Assembly (NCBI GenBank): GCA_963845975.1
Contig: CAWJUD010000001.1
Span: 1,054,001-1,118,000 of the forward strand
DNA length: 64,000 bases
Origin: JBEKIK01 sp963845975
GTDB taxonomy: Bacteria; Planctomycetota; Planctomycetia; Pirellulales; Thermoguttaceae
Direction: 5' to 3'
Below, piece after piece: positions 1 through 8,457 of the stretch. The translations under genes were made by a program, and so were the position numbers. The first letter of the stretch is position 1. Each line of letters starts with the position of its first letter. Under the pieces are notes generated by a model. It was not told where the DNA came from. It saw only the letters and a list, made by a program, of their open reading frames with translations, and ran no database searches.

Positions 1-449
1 ACCACCAGGGGCAGGCCGAGTTTGGATGCCAGGTAGATCGAGCCCGGGGCCATTTTCCGCCGCGGGCCGCGCGGGCCGTCGGGCGTGATGGTCAAGTTCA
101 TGCGCCGGCTTTTTTCCAGCAGTTCGCGAATGGCCGCCACCCCGCCGCGATTCGTCGAGCCGCGGACAAAATCAAAACCCAGGTGATATGCGGCGTGGGA
201 AAGGATTTCGGCGTCGCGGTGGCGGCTTAAGAGCATCGCCATATTGCAATGTCCCCGCAGATATAGCGGAAAAAGAATATATTCATGCCAGAAAATGTAA
301 ATCTTCTGACCGCTGCACTCCGGAAACACCGGATCGATCGCGCGATCGTAATAGGCCGCCTTGTAATCCAATGTGCACATCCAGTTCCGGACGGCACTCG
401 CCCCCAAAAGACCTGCAAGCTTGTTCAAAAGCGGACTGGTAAGTTTCAT
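1..449 (-). CDS. DUF374 lysophospholipid acyltransferase-like protein, 3' end cut by window
   Basis: The minus strand is open from an ATG at 447-449 to the window edge and gives 149 residues. Visible are 'FWHEYILFPLY' (the His that in this superfamily belongs to the acyltransferase active site), 'RGSTNRGGVAAIREL' and 'TITPDGPRGPRRKMAPGS', the PDGPRGP block being the hallmark of DUF374. Family members are usually about 200-230 residues, so roughly the last third lies outside. By family it is a membrane-associated acyltransferase acting on lipid or lipid A-like acceptors; the substrate cannot be read here. It follows dapF on the same strand after 81 bases made almost entirely of 7-base repeats. 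There is no clear Shine-Dalgarno. Confidence 0.85.
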   Translation of the reverse strand, partial: MKLTSPLLNKLAGLLGASAVRNWMCTLDYKAAYYDRAIDPVFPECSGQKIYIFWHEYILFPLYLRGHCNMAMLLSRHRDAEILSHAAYHLGFDFVRGSTNRGGVAAIRELLEKSRRMNLTITPDGPRGPRRKMAPGSIYLASKLGLPLV

Positions 450-545
450 GAGGGAGGTTTACAGTTATCAGTTTACAGTCATCAGTATTTTAATTTCAGT
501 ATTCATTATTCGGAATTCATCCCTCATCCTTCATCCCTCATCCTT
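450..545. repeat. Heptanucleotide array between dapF and the DUF374 gene
   Basis: Read on the minus strand this is a run of 7-base units that changes consensus along its length: AGGATGA/GGGATGA next to dapF, then AATACTG-like units, then ATGACTG, TAAACTG, ATAACTG towards the DUF374 start. Positions 531-533 inside the array are the dapF stop codon. No other signal is visible in this gap. Confidence 0.8.
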
Positions 546-1400
546 TTGAATATTCCACTGGCCGGTGAATACTTCCACCGCTTCGCCGGTCATGTATACG
601 TGGTTGTCGGATTCGTTCCACTGGAGTTCCAAATCTCCGCCGGGCAGGCGGGCGATGATGTTTCGCCCGGTGCGATTGGTTAGCACGCCGGCCACGCAAA
701 CCGCGCAAGCCCCGGTGCCGCAAGCCAGGGTCTCGCCGGATCCTCGCTCCCAAACGCGCATCCGCACCTCGCCGGGCGAAAGTACCTGGACAAACTCGGC
801 ATTTGTACGTTTGGGGAAATGTGAATCAATTTCCACGCGCGGGCCGATTTGCAGCACCCAAAGGTCCGTCGGCTCCTTGACGAAGGCGACACAGTGCGGA
901 TTGCCCATTGATACGCAGGTGACTGTAAGAATCTCGCTGCCGATTTTCAATGCGGCGTTTATCACGGGATTGCAGGGAAAAGGCGATTTGCCTGCAAGAG
1001 TGGTGGGGATTCGGGCCGGTTCGAGGATCGGTTCGCCCATGTCGACCCGAACGCGCCGGACGCGATCGTCGGCGATCTCCAGTTCCAGGTTTAAGATGCC
1101 CCGGCCGGTTTCGATCCTAAGCGGCGAGCGGCGGGCGATGCCGTGATCGTAAACGTACTTGGCCACGCAGCGCACTCCGTTGCCGCACATTTCGGCCTCG
1201 GATCCGTCGGCGTTGAACATCCGCATGCGGGCGTCGGCCGTTTCGCTGGGGCAGATCAAGATCAACCCGTCGCCGCCGACGCCGTAATGCCGGTCGGACA
1301 CCTTTCGCGCCAACTCCGCGGCGTCGGGCGGATAAGGTTCTTCAAAACAATTTACGTACACGTAGTCGTTGCCGGCTCCGTGCATTTTGGTAAAACGCAT
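531..1400 (-). CDS. dapF: Diaminopimelate epimerase
   Basis: Cytosolic enzyme that interconverts LL- and meso-diaminopimelate in lysine and peptidoglycan synthesis. The 289-residue product starts 'MRFTKMHGAGNDYVYV' and carries both catalytic cysteines in their usual context: Cys72 in 'MCGNGVRC' and Cys227 in 'LACGTGACA'. Length is normal for the family (about 275-290) and the frame is intact. The last residues ('KDEG') and the TGA stop are encoded by the GGATGA-type heptamer array that begins here, so the repeat has probably replaced the original terminus. The ATG at 1398-1400 has no strong ribosome-binding site. The DUF374 acyltransferase lies downstream on the same strand. Confidence 0.97.
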   Translation of the reverse strand: MRFTKMHGAGNDYVYVNCFEEPYPPDAAELARKVSDRHYGVGGDGLILICPSETADARMRMFNADGSEAEMCGNGVRCVAKYVYDHGIARRSPLRIETGRGILNLELEIADDRVRRVRVDMGEPILEPARIPTTLAGKSPFPCNPVINAALKIGSEILTVTCVSMGNPHCVAFVKEPTDLWVLQIGPRVEIDSHFPKRTNAEFVQVLSPGEVRMRVWERGSGETLACGTGACAVCVAGVLTNRTGRNIIARLPGGDLELQWNESDNHVYMTGEAVEVFTGQWNIQKDEG

Positions 1401-1510
1401 GGGCGTGATTCCGTGTTATTGTATAACCATGAATGAACGAGATATTGTAGAAAAATAATTGCCCAAGGACAACTGGGCGTTTATAGCGGATTAGAGATCC
1501 GAGTTTAATT

Positions 1511-1538
1511 TAGCCCCCGGTGAATACACCGGGGGTTT
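1511..1538. repeat. Palindrome family P1 (gcccccggtg...caccgggggt)
   Basis: A perfect-looking stem of about 9 bp, 'cccccggtg/caccggggg', with a short AT loop and four T residues on the plus side. Related copies lie at 5390-5416, 5440-5466 and 46151-46177. It could act as a terminator, but its recurrence in several gaps in both orientations points to a dispersed repeat. The rest of the gap 1401-1623 shows only a second repeat at 1593-1620. Confidence 0.75.
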
Positions 1539-1592
1539 TGGTTGCGGATTTATGACTTGCCAGGCGATAGGGTATGGGAAAATATGGAATTG

Positions 1593-1620
1593 TTTCATCC
1601 CTCATCCTTCATCCCTCAGG
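1593..1620. repeat. GGATGA-type heptamer repeat
   Basis: Four units of tcatccc/tcatcct on the plus strand, that is GGGATGA/AGGATGA in the direction of the gene that ends at 1624. It sits three bases beyond that gene's stop codon. Confidence 0.8.
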
Positions 1621-1623
1621 CCG

Positions 1624-1952
1624 TTACCCCGTCAGATCGAGCAGATTGCCGCTTGTGCCGGTGGCATCGCGGCTTTGGGGCGGGCGTTTGGACGGATCTT
1701 CGCCGGGATTCTGCTTTTTAGGAGGGAATTCCCAGGGACGCCGGCCGTCGGCGTCGCGCTCGTCGGTTTGATGGTCTTCGCCGTCGGTTTCGCCGATTCC
1801 CGCGGCCGCCTCGGCCTTTTGCTCGTATACCACGTTGCGATGCTGAGCGCCTATGTCCTGGCTGGCGCGTTCCACGTCGGAGCCCTTGGTCTGAGCCAGG
1901 GTGCGCCGGCCGCGCTCACGTTGACGCCGCCTAATGGACCTACGCTGCTCAT
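1624..1952 (-). CDS. Small conserved hydrophilic protein with a frame break
   Basis: From the ATG at 1950-1952 the frame reads 'MSSVGPLGGVNVSAAGAP', then the sense frame changes at a run of three C (plus 1899-1901) and continues 'LAQTKGSDVERASQDIGAQ', later 'GIGETDGEDHQTDERDADGRRPWEFPP', to the TAA at 1624. One extra C would join the two into about 109 residues. The N-terminus and the ERDADGRRPWE block match a small planctomycete protein type I have seen before but cannot name; no function is known to me. A GGAG motif lies about 11 bases before the ATG. The product is strongly hydrophilic, without signal peptide or membrane segment. Confidence 0.65.
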
Positions 1953-2065
1953 GAGAAATTAATCTCCGATTTATGCCGCCCTTGGACTCCGTTTAATTAT
2001 AGGTCATAGGCAAAAGGGTAAAATGGCGTATTTGGAAAATCCTCCCTGCACAAGTGCTTGGTAAA

Positions 2066-2099
2066 AACCAACCACAAACCACTTACAACTAATCACTTT
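2066..2099. repeat. Heptamer repeat (aaccact type)
   Basis: Units aaccaca, aaccact, tacaact, aatcact in register, ending directly at the stop codon of the AsmA-like gene. In that gene's sense the units read AGTGGTT. The remainder of 1953-2065 shows nothing recognisable. Confidence 0.6.
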
Positions 2100-5000
2100 T
2101 TATTGCTGCCGGCTGCCCTGTAATTGCTGCAGAGCCTGGTTGACGGCCGGAAAGGCTTCCTTGCGGATATCGGGGTTTTGCAGGGTGCCTCCTACATATA
2201 TTTGCAGGAATTGTTCGCTGGCCCCGCGGAAAATTTGTCTTATCACCGGCAGATCCAATTCGCCTTGGCCGACGCGGGTGTAAAAGTTCAGTTTTACGTT
2301 CGATTGGAAATCCATTTCGCCCTTGCCCCGCAGGCTGATGGCGTCGCCGTTAAAATCGATGCGATCCAGATAGATATGCTCGCCTTCGATGTGGTAATCC
2401 ATCGAGGCCGTGCTAAAGGCCTTGCGGTCGGGCGCGCGGATGCTGAGAATCTTCAGTAGCGAGATCATCACCGGCAATTCGTAGATGTCCGCGTCGGCCA
2501 GCGCCAGTGAGCCGCGGCCGGACATGGCGTTACGGCTCGTGCCAACGCCGTGCAATTCGATGTTGGCCATGATCTTGCCCTGCAAGTGCTGCTTGCCGTC
2601 CATGATTTCCTGGGCCAGGCTGGCCAGATCGGCATGGGCCAGCGTAGCGGCAAGGTGGTAGCGAGGCTCGGCGCCCAAGGCCACCTGTCCATCGCCGTAT
2701 ATAATGCCGCCGAATAGATTCGCCGAAATCGAACGCGGGGTGCGGGGCGTGCCGTCGGTGTTCATAAGGGGCGCGCCATCCGCCGACTTATCGACCAAAC
2801 TCCCCAATAGCAGCCGCTGGTCGTCGATCCAGATCGGGCCCATTACATGTTTGAATTGGCAATCTTTGTAGTTGAGCGACTCGAGGTTGAGTTCTCCGCG
2901 GCAGTAGAATTTTTGTCCGTCGGATTGTCCCGAAAAAGTCACGGTTCCAAAGACGTTCTCCAATTTGACGCCGCATTGCAGGGCGCTTTGAAAAATGTTG
3001 ATTCGCACGTCGTCCCACAGGCAGCGCAAGGGCTGGCCTTGCCGGCCGTCGTGCATGAGGTCGAGATTGCCGCAGAGATTTATGGGGCGGCCGGTGGGAT
3101 TCAGCGTAAGGACGGCCTTTTTCAGGCGTTCCGGCAGGGCGAGAATCAGGTCGCGGTCCGGTTGCAGCCGATCAACCGTTAACCCTGCCAGGTGCATGTT
3201 CCATCCGCCGTCGGGCAGAAAATCGCAATAACCTTCGCTGTGGATAATTACAGTGCCGTGTTCGGCCTTGAACTGCTGCAAGGTTACATGCCCGTCGCGA
3301 TACAGAAGCACGCCTTGCAGTTTATCCATGCGATAGGGGAAATGCACCGGCTCGATGGAAGATGTTTCGCTTTTGGGCTCCACGCGCACGCCAAGGCTGA
3401 GTTGTTTTTGTTCGGACAGGTAGCAGACCTGGGCGGTAAGATCGACCATGCCTTGCGGTTTCAGATCGTTCCAGGCTTGTTGTATGTTGGGTTTCAGGGC
3501 ATCGTGGAGTTCCTTGTCCAAGGGCACGTTTTTTGCCGCAAGGTTCAATATAAACTTGTTTCCCTGGAGCGAGGGCGTAAGATCTCCTTCGCCCGTGATT
3601 TGCGCGGAGTCGTTCATGCCCTGCAAGTTTCGAAACGTCCAGGAGTGGTCGATCATTTCCAATTGGCCGCGAACGTTATTAATCGGATAGGGAAATTTGC
3701 CGTAGCAGATTGAACAACCGTTCGCGTCCAGGCGGAGGTGATGGTGCAAAGGCTGGTCTGGAACGTCGCGCCAACAGCGATAATCGAAGTTGACGGTTCC
3801 GCGGGGATTAAGCGACTGGGCCACCTCTTGAGACTTCTCGGGCAGGGCCTTGATGATTTCTTTATCTATCTGGAGCTCGTCGCCCTTGGCCTCGAACCAG
3901 CCGGTCGGCCCGTTTAAGGGCCGGGTCACCTCGGCTTTCATGCGCACCGGCTGGCTGCCGCTGTAGGCGATAACGTTTAAAGTCAGCAGGTCGTTCTTCA
4001 GTTCTAAAGAGCCCTTGCCGTGATCGACCCGGTAGGGAAATTTGTAATGCGTGAAGGACATGTTCGAGAAGCTTATCGACACCTCCGAAGCCTCCGGGCG
4101 CCAAGTCCGGCCGTCGAATTCCAGCGTCAAATCGGCGTCGATTACGCCGATTGGACGGTACTTTTGCCATTGTTCTTGCAAGGTTGCGGGTAAAACGCCC
4201 AGCAACTGGCGATCCAGCTCCAACTGCTTGATTTCCGCGTGCAACCACATGGGACCTTTGGCATCGAAGCCCGCATGCCTGAGCGACATCTTCAATACGG
4301 CCTGGTTGCAGCGGGCGGCGAGTTTGTCGACGACCACTCCGCCGTTGTCGGCGGTGAACTTGATTTGTATGTCGGTCAGGGGATGGGGCAGGGGGAGGAA
4401 CTGCTCGTCGATCCGGCCGCCGCTCAACTGCCCCGCCACCTGAAAACGCAGCGGGGCGTCGGCTTTCGAGTCGTAAGCCAGGCTGAAACTCATTTGCCCC
4501 TCGGTCCGCAGCCCACGCAGCGCCGCCAATTTATCGGCTATCGGGCCGGGCAAGGATTCGAAAAGCTCGGGCGAAACCTGCAGGCCTTCCACTTCGCCGC
4601 TAAGAGAAAAACCCGGGTTGACGGCGTCGATTGTCCCGTGAAATTCCACCCGGCGGAAATGATCGCCGGCCAACACTCCTTGCACGTTTCGCTTGCCTGC
4701 GGCCCCCGGATCGGACGAGGCAAGGGCGGCGGGACTTACAGTCATGCTCAAGTCGCGCAAGATCAATGTGCCGGCGCGGGTTTTCAGGGGATCGAAAATT
4801 TCAATCGTGCCGTTCTCGATCGACACTTCCGGCGACTGGTTGCCGAAGCGAGGCGGGGGAAAAAGCCTGGCCGCGCTCCAAGTCCCGTCCAGGCGCCGCG
4901 TGACGCGGACCGTCGGCCGCCGAAGCGTTATGTGGGTAACAACCGGATCGCGGCAGATCAGCTCCTTTACGTCGGTCTGGCAGGCGATGAACATTTCCTC

Positions 5001-5260
5001 GATGCAGGCCAACTCGGGCGCGGTCCTTCCGCCGCGGGTTCCAGAATGGATAGATCGCGGACCTTGATGCCTTGGCCCGAGATCAACTCGGCGGAACCGA
5101 CGATCACCTTCAAGCCAGGGTAATGCTGGGCGAATCGCGCCTCGATCGAGCGGCGAATCTCTTCATCTACCCGACGGTAAAAGTAAGGCACCGCCGCCAC
5201 GGCCCCGATAGCGCAAAGGATCAGTCCCCACTTGAAAAAAAACCAGCAGAAGTTGATCAA
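2100..5260 (-). CDS. AsmA-like large envelope protein, frame break near 5016
   Basis: Reads from an ATG at 5258-5260: 'MINFCWFFFKWGLILCAIG' forms an N-terminal membrane anchor (about residues 8-28), followed by 'EIRRSIEARFAQHYPGLKV'. At plus 5016-5018 (ggg) the frame must shift by one base to continue 'ELACIEEMFIACQTDVKEL' and run 970 codons to the TAA at 2100. The body is beta-rich with repeated domains, and the C-terminal 250 residues ('GRGSLALADADIYELPVMI', 'GEMDFQSNVKLNFYTRVG') look like the AsmA_2/DUF3971 region. By family such proteins span the periplasm and are linked to lipid transport between membranes. About 1050 residues in total. No operon partner is evident. Confidence 0.75.
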
Positions 5261-5389
5261 CCGACCAACAATGACGAGAAACCCTCCATGGTTTAACGGT
5301 TATCAGTTCACAGTTTTCAGTGTTTAGTTCTAAGTTCACCCGATTATCAAGGTTGTCCTGGAATTAAGAAATAAAAATTAGGCATATTT

Positions 5390-5466
5390 AGCCCCCGGGT
5401 GAATACACCGGGGGCCGTATGGATTATTTCCCGCTTCTAACCCGCCGTGTATTCACGGCGGGCTAA
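5390..5466. repeat. Pair of P1 palindromes
   Basis: The first copy (5390-5416) reads 'tagcccccgggtgaatac' and onward to 'caccgggggc'. The second (5440-5466) reads 'cccgccgtgtattcacggcg' and 'ggctaa', an inverted and diverged copy. Together they form a short inverted pair with a 23-base spacer. Confidence 0.7.
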
Positions 5467-5654
5467 ATATCAATTTTAGGATACCCGATTATCTCAAAAA
5501 TTGCCTAATAGATATACGTGGAAAAAGCGGTGAAGATTTTCCTTGGCGTCATAAAATGGGCGGGATATGGTACTCTGGCAAGGCTTTCAAGGTCAAGACG
5601 CGTTTTCCCCCGGAATCAGGTGGAAAATATTTACATCTGTGATTAAGCGGATAT

Positions 5655-5698
5655 ACTTTTTGACGACGCCTCTAAGATAGCAATGCTGTCAAAAAGGT
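5655..5698 (+). promoter_or_regulatory. Hairpin in the leader of the permease gene
   Basis: 'actttttgac' at 5655-5664 pairs with 'gtcaaaaaggt' at 5688-5698 around a 23-base loop, ending about 20 bases before the ribosome-binding site 'caggagag'. It could be an attenuator or simply another palindromic repeat; it matches no riboswitch consensus I know. Confidence 0.3.
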
Positions 5699-5729
5699 CT
5701 CGTAATGGCTTACTTTCAGGAGAGAAACA

Positions 5730-7195
5730 ATGTCCTCATTGCCGACTTATGTGGCTTCAGCCCAAAGCGTTCCGCGGGCCAATCGCGCCGCGTGGTATAA
5801 AAATACAGCACCAACATACGCGGGCATAATGCTGTGGTTTGTGTTTTGGCACCAGTGCCAATGGGCAGCGCGCTAGCGCGGATAAACCATATAGCCTGTT
5901 TGCCGGCGGAACCTTGGCCTGCGGGCTGGGATATGCCTTTTTAGGGTTGATTATTGCCGCCTTGATTTGCCATTTCTTATTTTACCTGGTTCCCGGATTG
6001 CTGGGCATGGAAACCGGTTTGCCGCTTTATATAGTGGGAACGTCAACCTACGGCGTGCAGGGCGGTTTTTTGATGCCCGGTTTTTTAATGGGCCTGCTGC
6101 AATTCGGCTGGCTTGCGGTAAACGCTTTTTTCGCCGGCATATTGCTTTGCGCCTTTTCATTACGGAGCCGGCACGCTTCCTCATGCCCTAGTAGCGGTTG
6201 TTTGGTCGATTGCGGCGGCATTTTTAGGGCTCAAAGGCATTAAATATGTGGCCAAAGTATCCAGTTTTCTCCCCTTGATCCCCTTTGTCATCTTAATCGT
6301 TCTAGCCCTTGGCACCATCGGCGGCGTCGGTAAATTCGACCCGCAATCGCTTGTGGACGCAAGTCTCAAAGTTGCCGTTGACGTCAAGAACGCTGCCGGT
6401 GAGGTGGTGAAAGTTTATCCCAAGGAACCATTGCCGATAAGTGGAGTGATCGCCTTATTATGCACTTACATAGTGGGGTTTTTCGCCACGGCCGGGGCCG
6501 CCGGCTGCGATTTCGGCATGAATAACCGCAACGCCAAAGACGTACATATCGGTGGATTGGCGGGAATTGCCGGCGCTATCATCTATGCCGGCGGACTTTC
6601 GTTATTGATCGTCGCGGGTGTTCACGGGCTGGGCAAAGCGGCCGATCCCGCGGCCCTTCAAACCACCGCCTTGATGTCGAGCATCGTGGGTGAGAAAACG
6701 GCTGCCATACTTTGGTATCTCCTGGCAATAGCCGCTTTTCCGTCCGCCTGCTTCTCGTCATTCATAGCGGCCAATAGTTTTAAAACCACTTTGCCAAAGA
6801 TAAATCCCCTTGTATCCTGCGGCATAGGCACCATGGCCGCCATTTTCCTGGCCGTAACCGGCTGGGCCGGCAATGCAACCGACATGTTCAATCTTATTGG
6901 GGCTTCCTTCGGGCCGGTCTGCGGAGCGATGGCGGCCGATTATTTGCTTTCCGGACGGAAATGGGCCGGGCCTAGGGCAGGATTCAATCCGGCGGGATGG
7001 ATCTCCTGGATCGCAGGTTTTGCCGTGGGGGCCTTTGACCTGGCGGCCGACTGGAATCCGGCATTGACCGATTACCGCGGCATTATTCCGGTTCCGCCCC
7101 TGGCCGCGTTCATCGTGGGATTCGTGCTTTATTACCTGTTGGCCAAGCTGGGCCTGGAAAGCAAAAAGCTGGAACTGCCCGTGAAAATCGTTTAA
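5730..7195 (+). pseudogene. NCS1-family (purine-cytosine/HMP) permease with at least three frame breaks
   Basis: The start is ATG 5730 behind 'caggagag'. It reads 'MSSLPTYVASAQSVPRANRA', 'WYKNTAPTYAGIMLWFVFW', then breaks near 5860 (next piece 'PMGSALARINHIACL'), near 5895 (next piece 'FAGGTLACGLGYAFLGLI' and on to 'LQFGWLAVNAFFAGILL'), and near 6165 (next piece 'PHALVAVVWSIAAAFLGLKG' to the TAA at 7195). The sum, about 485 residues with some twelve hydrophobic segments, equals a full NCS1 transporter for nucleobases or the thiamine precursor HMP. Three breaks within 300 bases, one producing an in-frame TAG, are more than the window average, so real decay is plausible. The C-terminal 315 codons are intact. 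Confidence 0.7.
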
Positions 7196-7790
7196 TCCAT
7201 AATGCCACGACCCCTGGTCGCGTTCGAATGGAAAACAATCTAACTTTTAACTGGAGTTTTGCAAAAAAGGAAAATCAAAGTCCCCTTTCCGGGCACCGAC
7301 GGGCACCATGCTCCGCATGGTCGGTTGGTCGTGAGGGGATCAGGGTGAGGGCTTTTAGGAAAAAAGTCTTGCCTTACCTGTTTGATCTACCCAAGGCCTC
7401 ACACCCTGCCCCTCTCCCAAAGGGAGAGGGGAGTAATTTGCAAAATTCCAGTTTAAATCCTTGTCCGCGACGAGCGGTCGCGGCTTTATGAAAAGTTTTC
7501 CCGCGCAATTTATCCCTTTTAATTGCCATATCCAGCAATGCCGGTAAGGTTTTCGCGGACTCCCAGCCGCAAGTTCGCCAGAGTCGGCAGGAGCATACCA
7601 TCTATTGGCGGAACAAGGCGAGTTCGCATCAGTTCTTTGAACAAGCCGCCCGTTTACCCCGATATCTGATTTACGGAACGGTGCGGGAGCCGGAAAGGAA
7701 CGGCCCTGGGCATCGTTCATACCTGTACCGCGGGGGTGCCCTGCAAGGAGGTCAGGGATTTTACAGTTCAGCATAAAGTTGGGTCGAATT
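7196..7790. other. Repeat-rich intergenic region
   Basis: From left to right: a P4-type element at about 7283-7345 (gggcaccgac...ggttggtcg) nested in a 'tcccctttccggg ... gtgaggggatcag' frame; a hairpin 'cccctctcccaaagggag' at about 7411-7434 that recurs near 22045 and 22110; a 'ccgcgacgagcggtcgcgg' palindrome at about 7465-7484; and a possible coding remnant at 7492-7776, listed separately. Confidence 0.65.
7492..7776 (+). other. Open frame without a clear start, possible gene remnant
   Basis: The frame is open for 94 codons and reads smoothly ('NAGKVFADSQPQVRQSRQEH', 'TIYWRNKASSHQFFEQAARL', 'PRYLIYGTVREPERNGPG') to a TAA at 7774. It lacks a good start: the ATG at 7488 is in another frame. 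It may be the 3' part of a frameshifted short gene upstream of the LysM gene. I recognise no family. Confidence 0.25.
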
Positions 7791-8360
7791 ATGAACGATC
7801 CGGCAGTCAAAGTGGCTTTAGCGATCAGCGTCCTGATAGGCGGCGTGTTTATTGCCATTGTGTTTCGGCCGGTTTTATCCATGCCTGCCGGGGCAATAGC
7901 CGAGATGAATACTCCGCTTAGCTTGCAACATCAAAAGCAACTGCCGTTTTCCTCTCTTTCACAAGAACAATCGCTTGTTTCCCTGTCATCGGCCGACCAA
8001 AAATCCCCGGTCGCGTCATCGTCTTCGCAAAGTCCAACCGTTCTTTCGCCGCTCGGTCCTCCGCAACCTGGGCCAAGTTTGCCGCCGCGCTGGCCGGCTT
8101 ACTCCTCGACGAACAGTGCGCGATGGGGCATGCCGACGGACATGATGCCTGCCGTGGCGCGGCCCGCCGATGGGCCACAGGTCCACAAGATCGTCGACGG
8201 CGACACTTTGGCGGATTTGGCCGCTAGATATTTGGGTTCGGCCGCTCGCGCGATGGAGATCTTCCAAGCCAACCGGGACGTGCTCGCCGACCCCGAATTA
8301 TTGCCCATAGGCGTAGAGTTGACGATTCCCGCCCGCGGCGGTGGAGGAAGTAGGCTTTAG
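7791..8360 (+). CDS. Membrane-anchored LysM-domain protein
   Basis: 189 residues from ATG 7791; an in-frame TTG at 7779 is possible but adds nothing conserved. An N-terminal hydrophobic segment ('VALAISVLIGGVFIAIVF', about residues 6-23) anchors it. A Ser/Pro/Gln-rich low-complexity linker follows to about residue 120, then one C-terminal LysM domain: 'HKIVDGDTLADLAARYLG', 'EIFQANRDVLADPELLPIG', 'ELTIPARG'. LysM binds N-acetylglucosamine-containing polymers such as peptidoglycan, so this is probably an envelope protein facing the wall. No catalytic domain is present. An IS4-family element begins about 100 bases downstream. Confidence 0.8.
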   Translation: MNDPAVKVALAISVLIGGVFIAIVFRPVLSMPAGAIAEMNTPLSLQHQKQLPFSSLSQEQSLVSLSSADQKSPVASSSSQSPTVLSPLGPPQPGPSLPPRWPAYSSTNSARWGMPTDMMPAVARPADGPQVHKIVDGDTLADLAARYLGSAARAMEIFQANRDVLADPELLPIGVELTIPARGGGGSRL

Positions 8361-8457
8361 ACTGTATGCTGTAGGGAGCAGGGGACAAAAGAAAAAGGGA
8401 GGCAGTTCTTTTAAAGGATTCTTATATCTGATTCGGATCATGATGCCAGCCGAATAG

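Larger units (their letters stand above)
5261..5729. other. Intergenic region with repeats only
   Basis: Holds a 7-base repeat at about 5293-5325 (cagttca, cagtttt, cagtgtt), two P1 palindromes, a unit resembling 'cccgattatc' at 5340 and again near 5484, and a hairpin before the permease start. No coding frame or RNA gene is recognisable. Confidence 0.6.

Noticed and set aside
1511..1538. P1 palindrome as a dedicated terminator of dapF or its neighbour
   Set aside because: It lies upstream of dapF, and related copies occur in gaps in both orientations, so it is better treated as a dispersed repeat.
4239..5123. Plus-strand open frame of 294 codons
   Set aside because: Antisense of the AsmA-like gene, with no recognisable domain.
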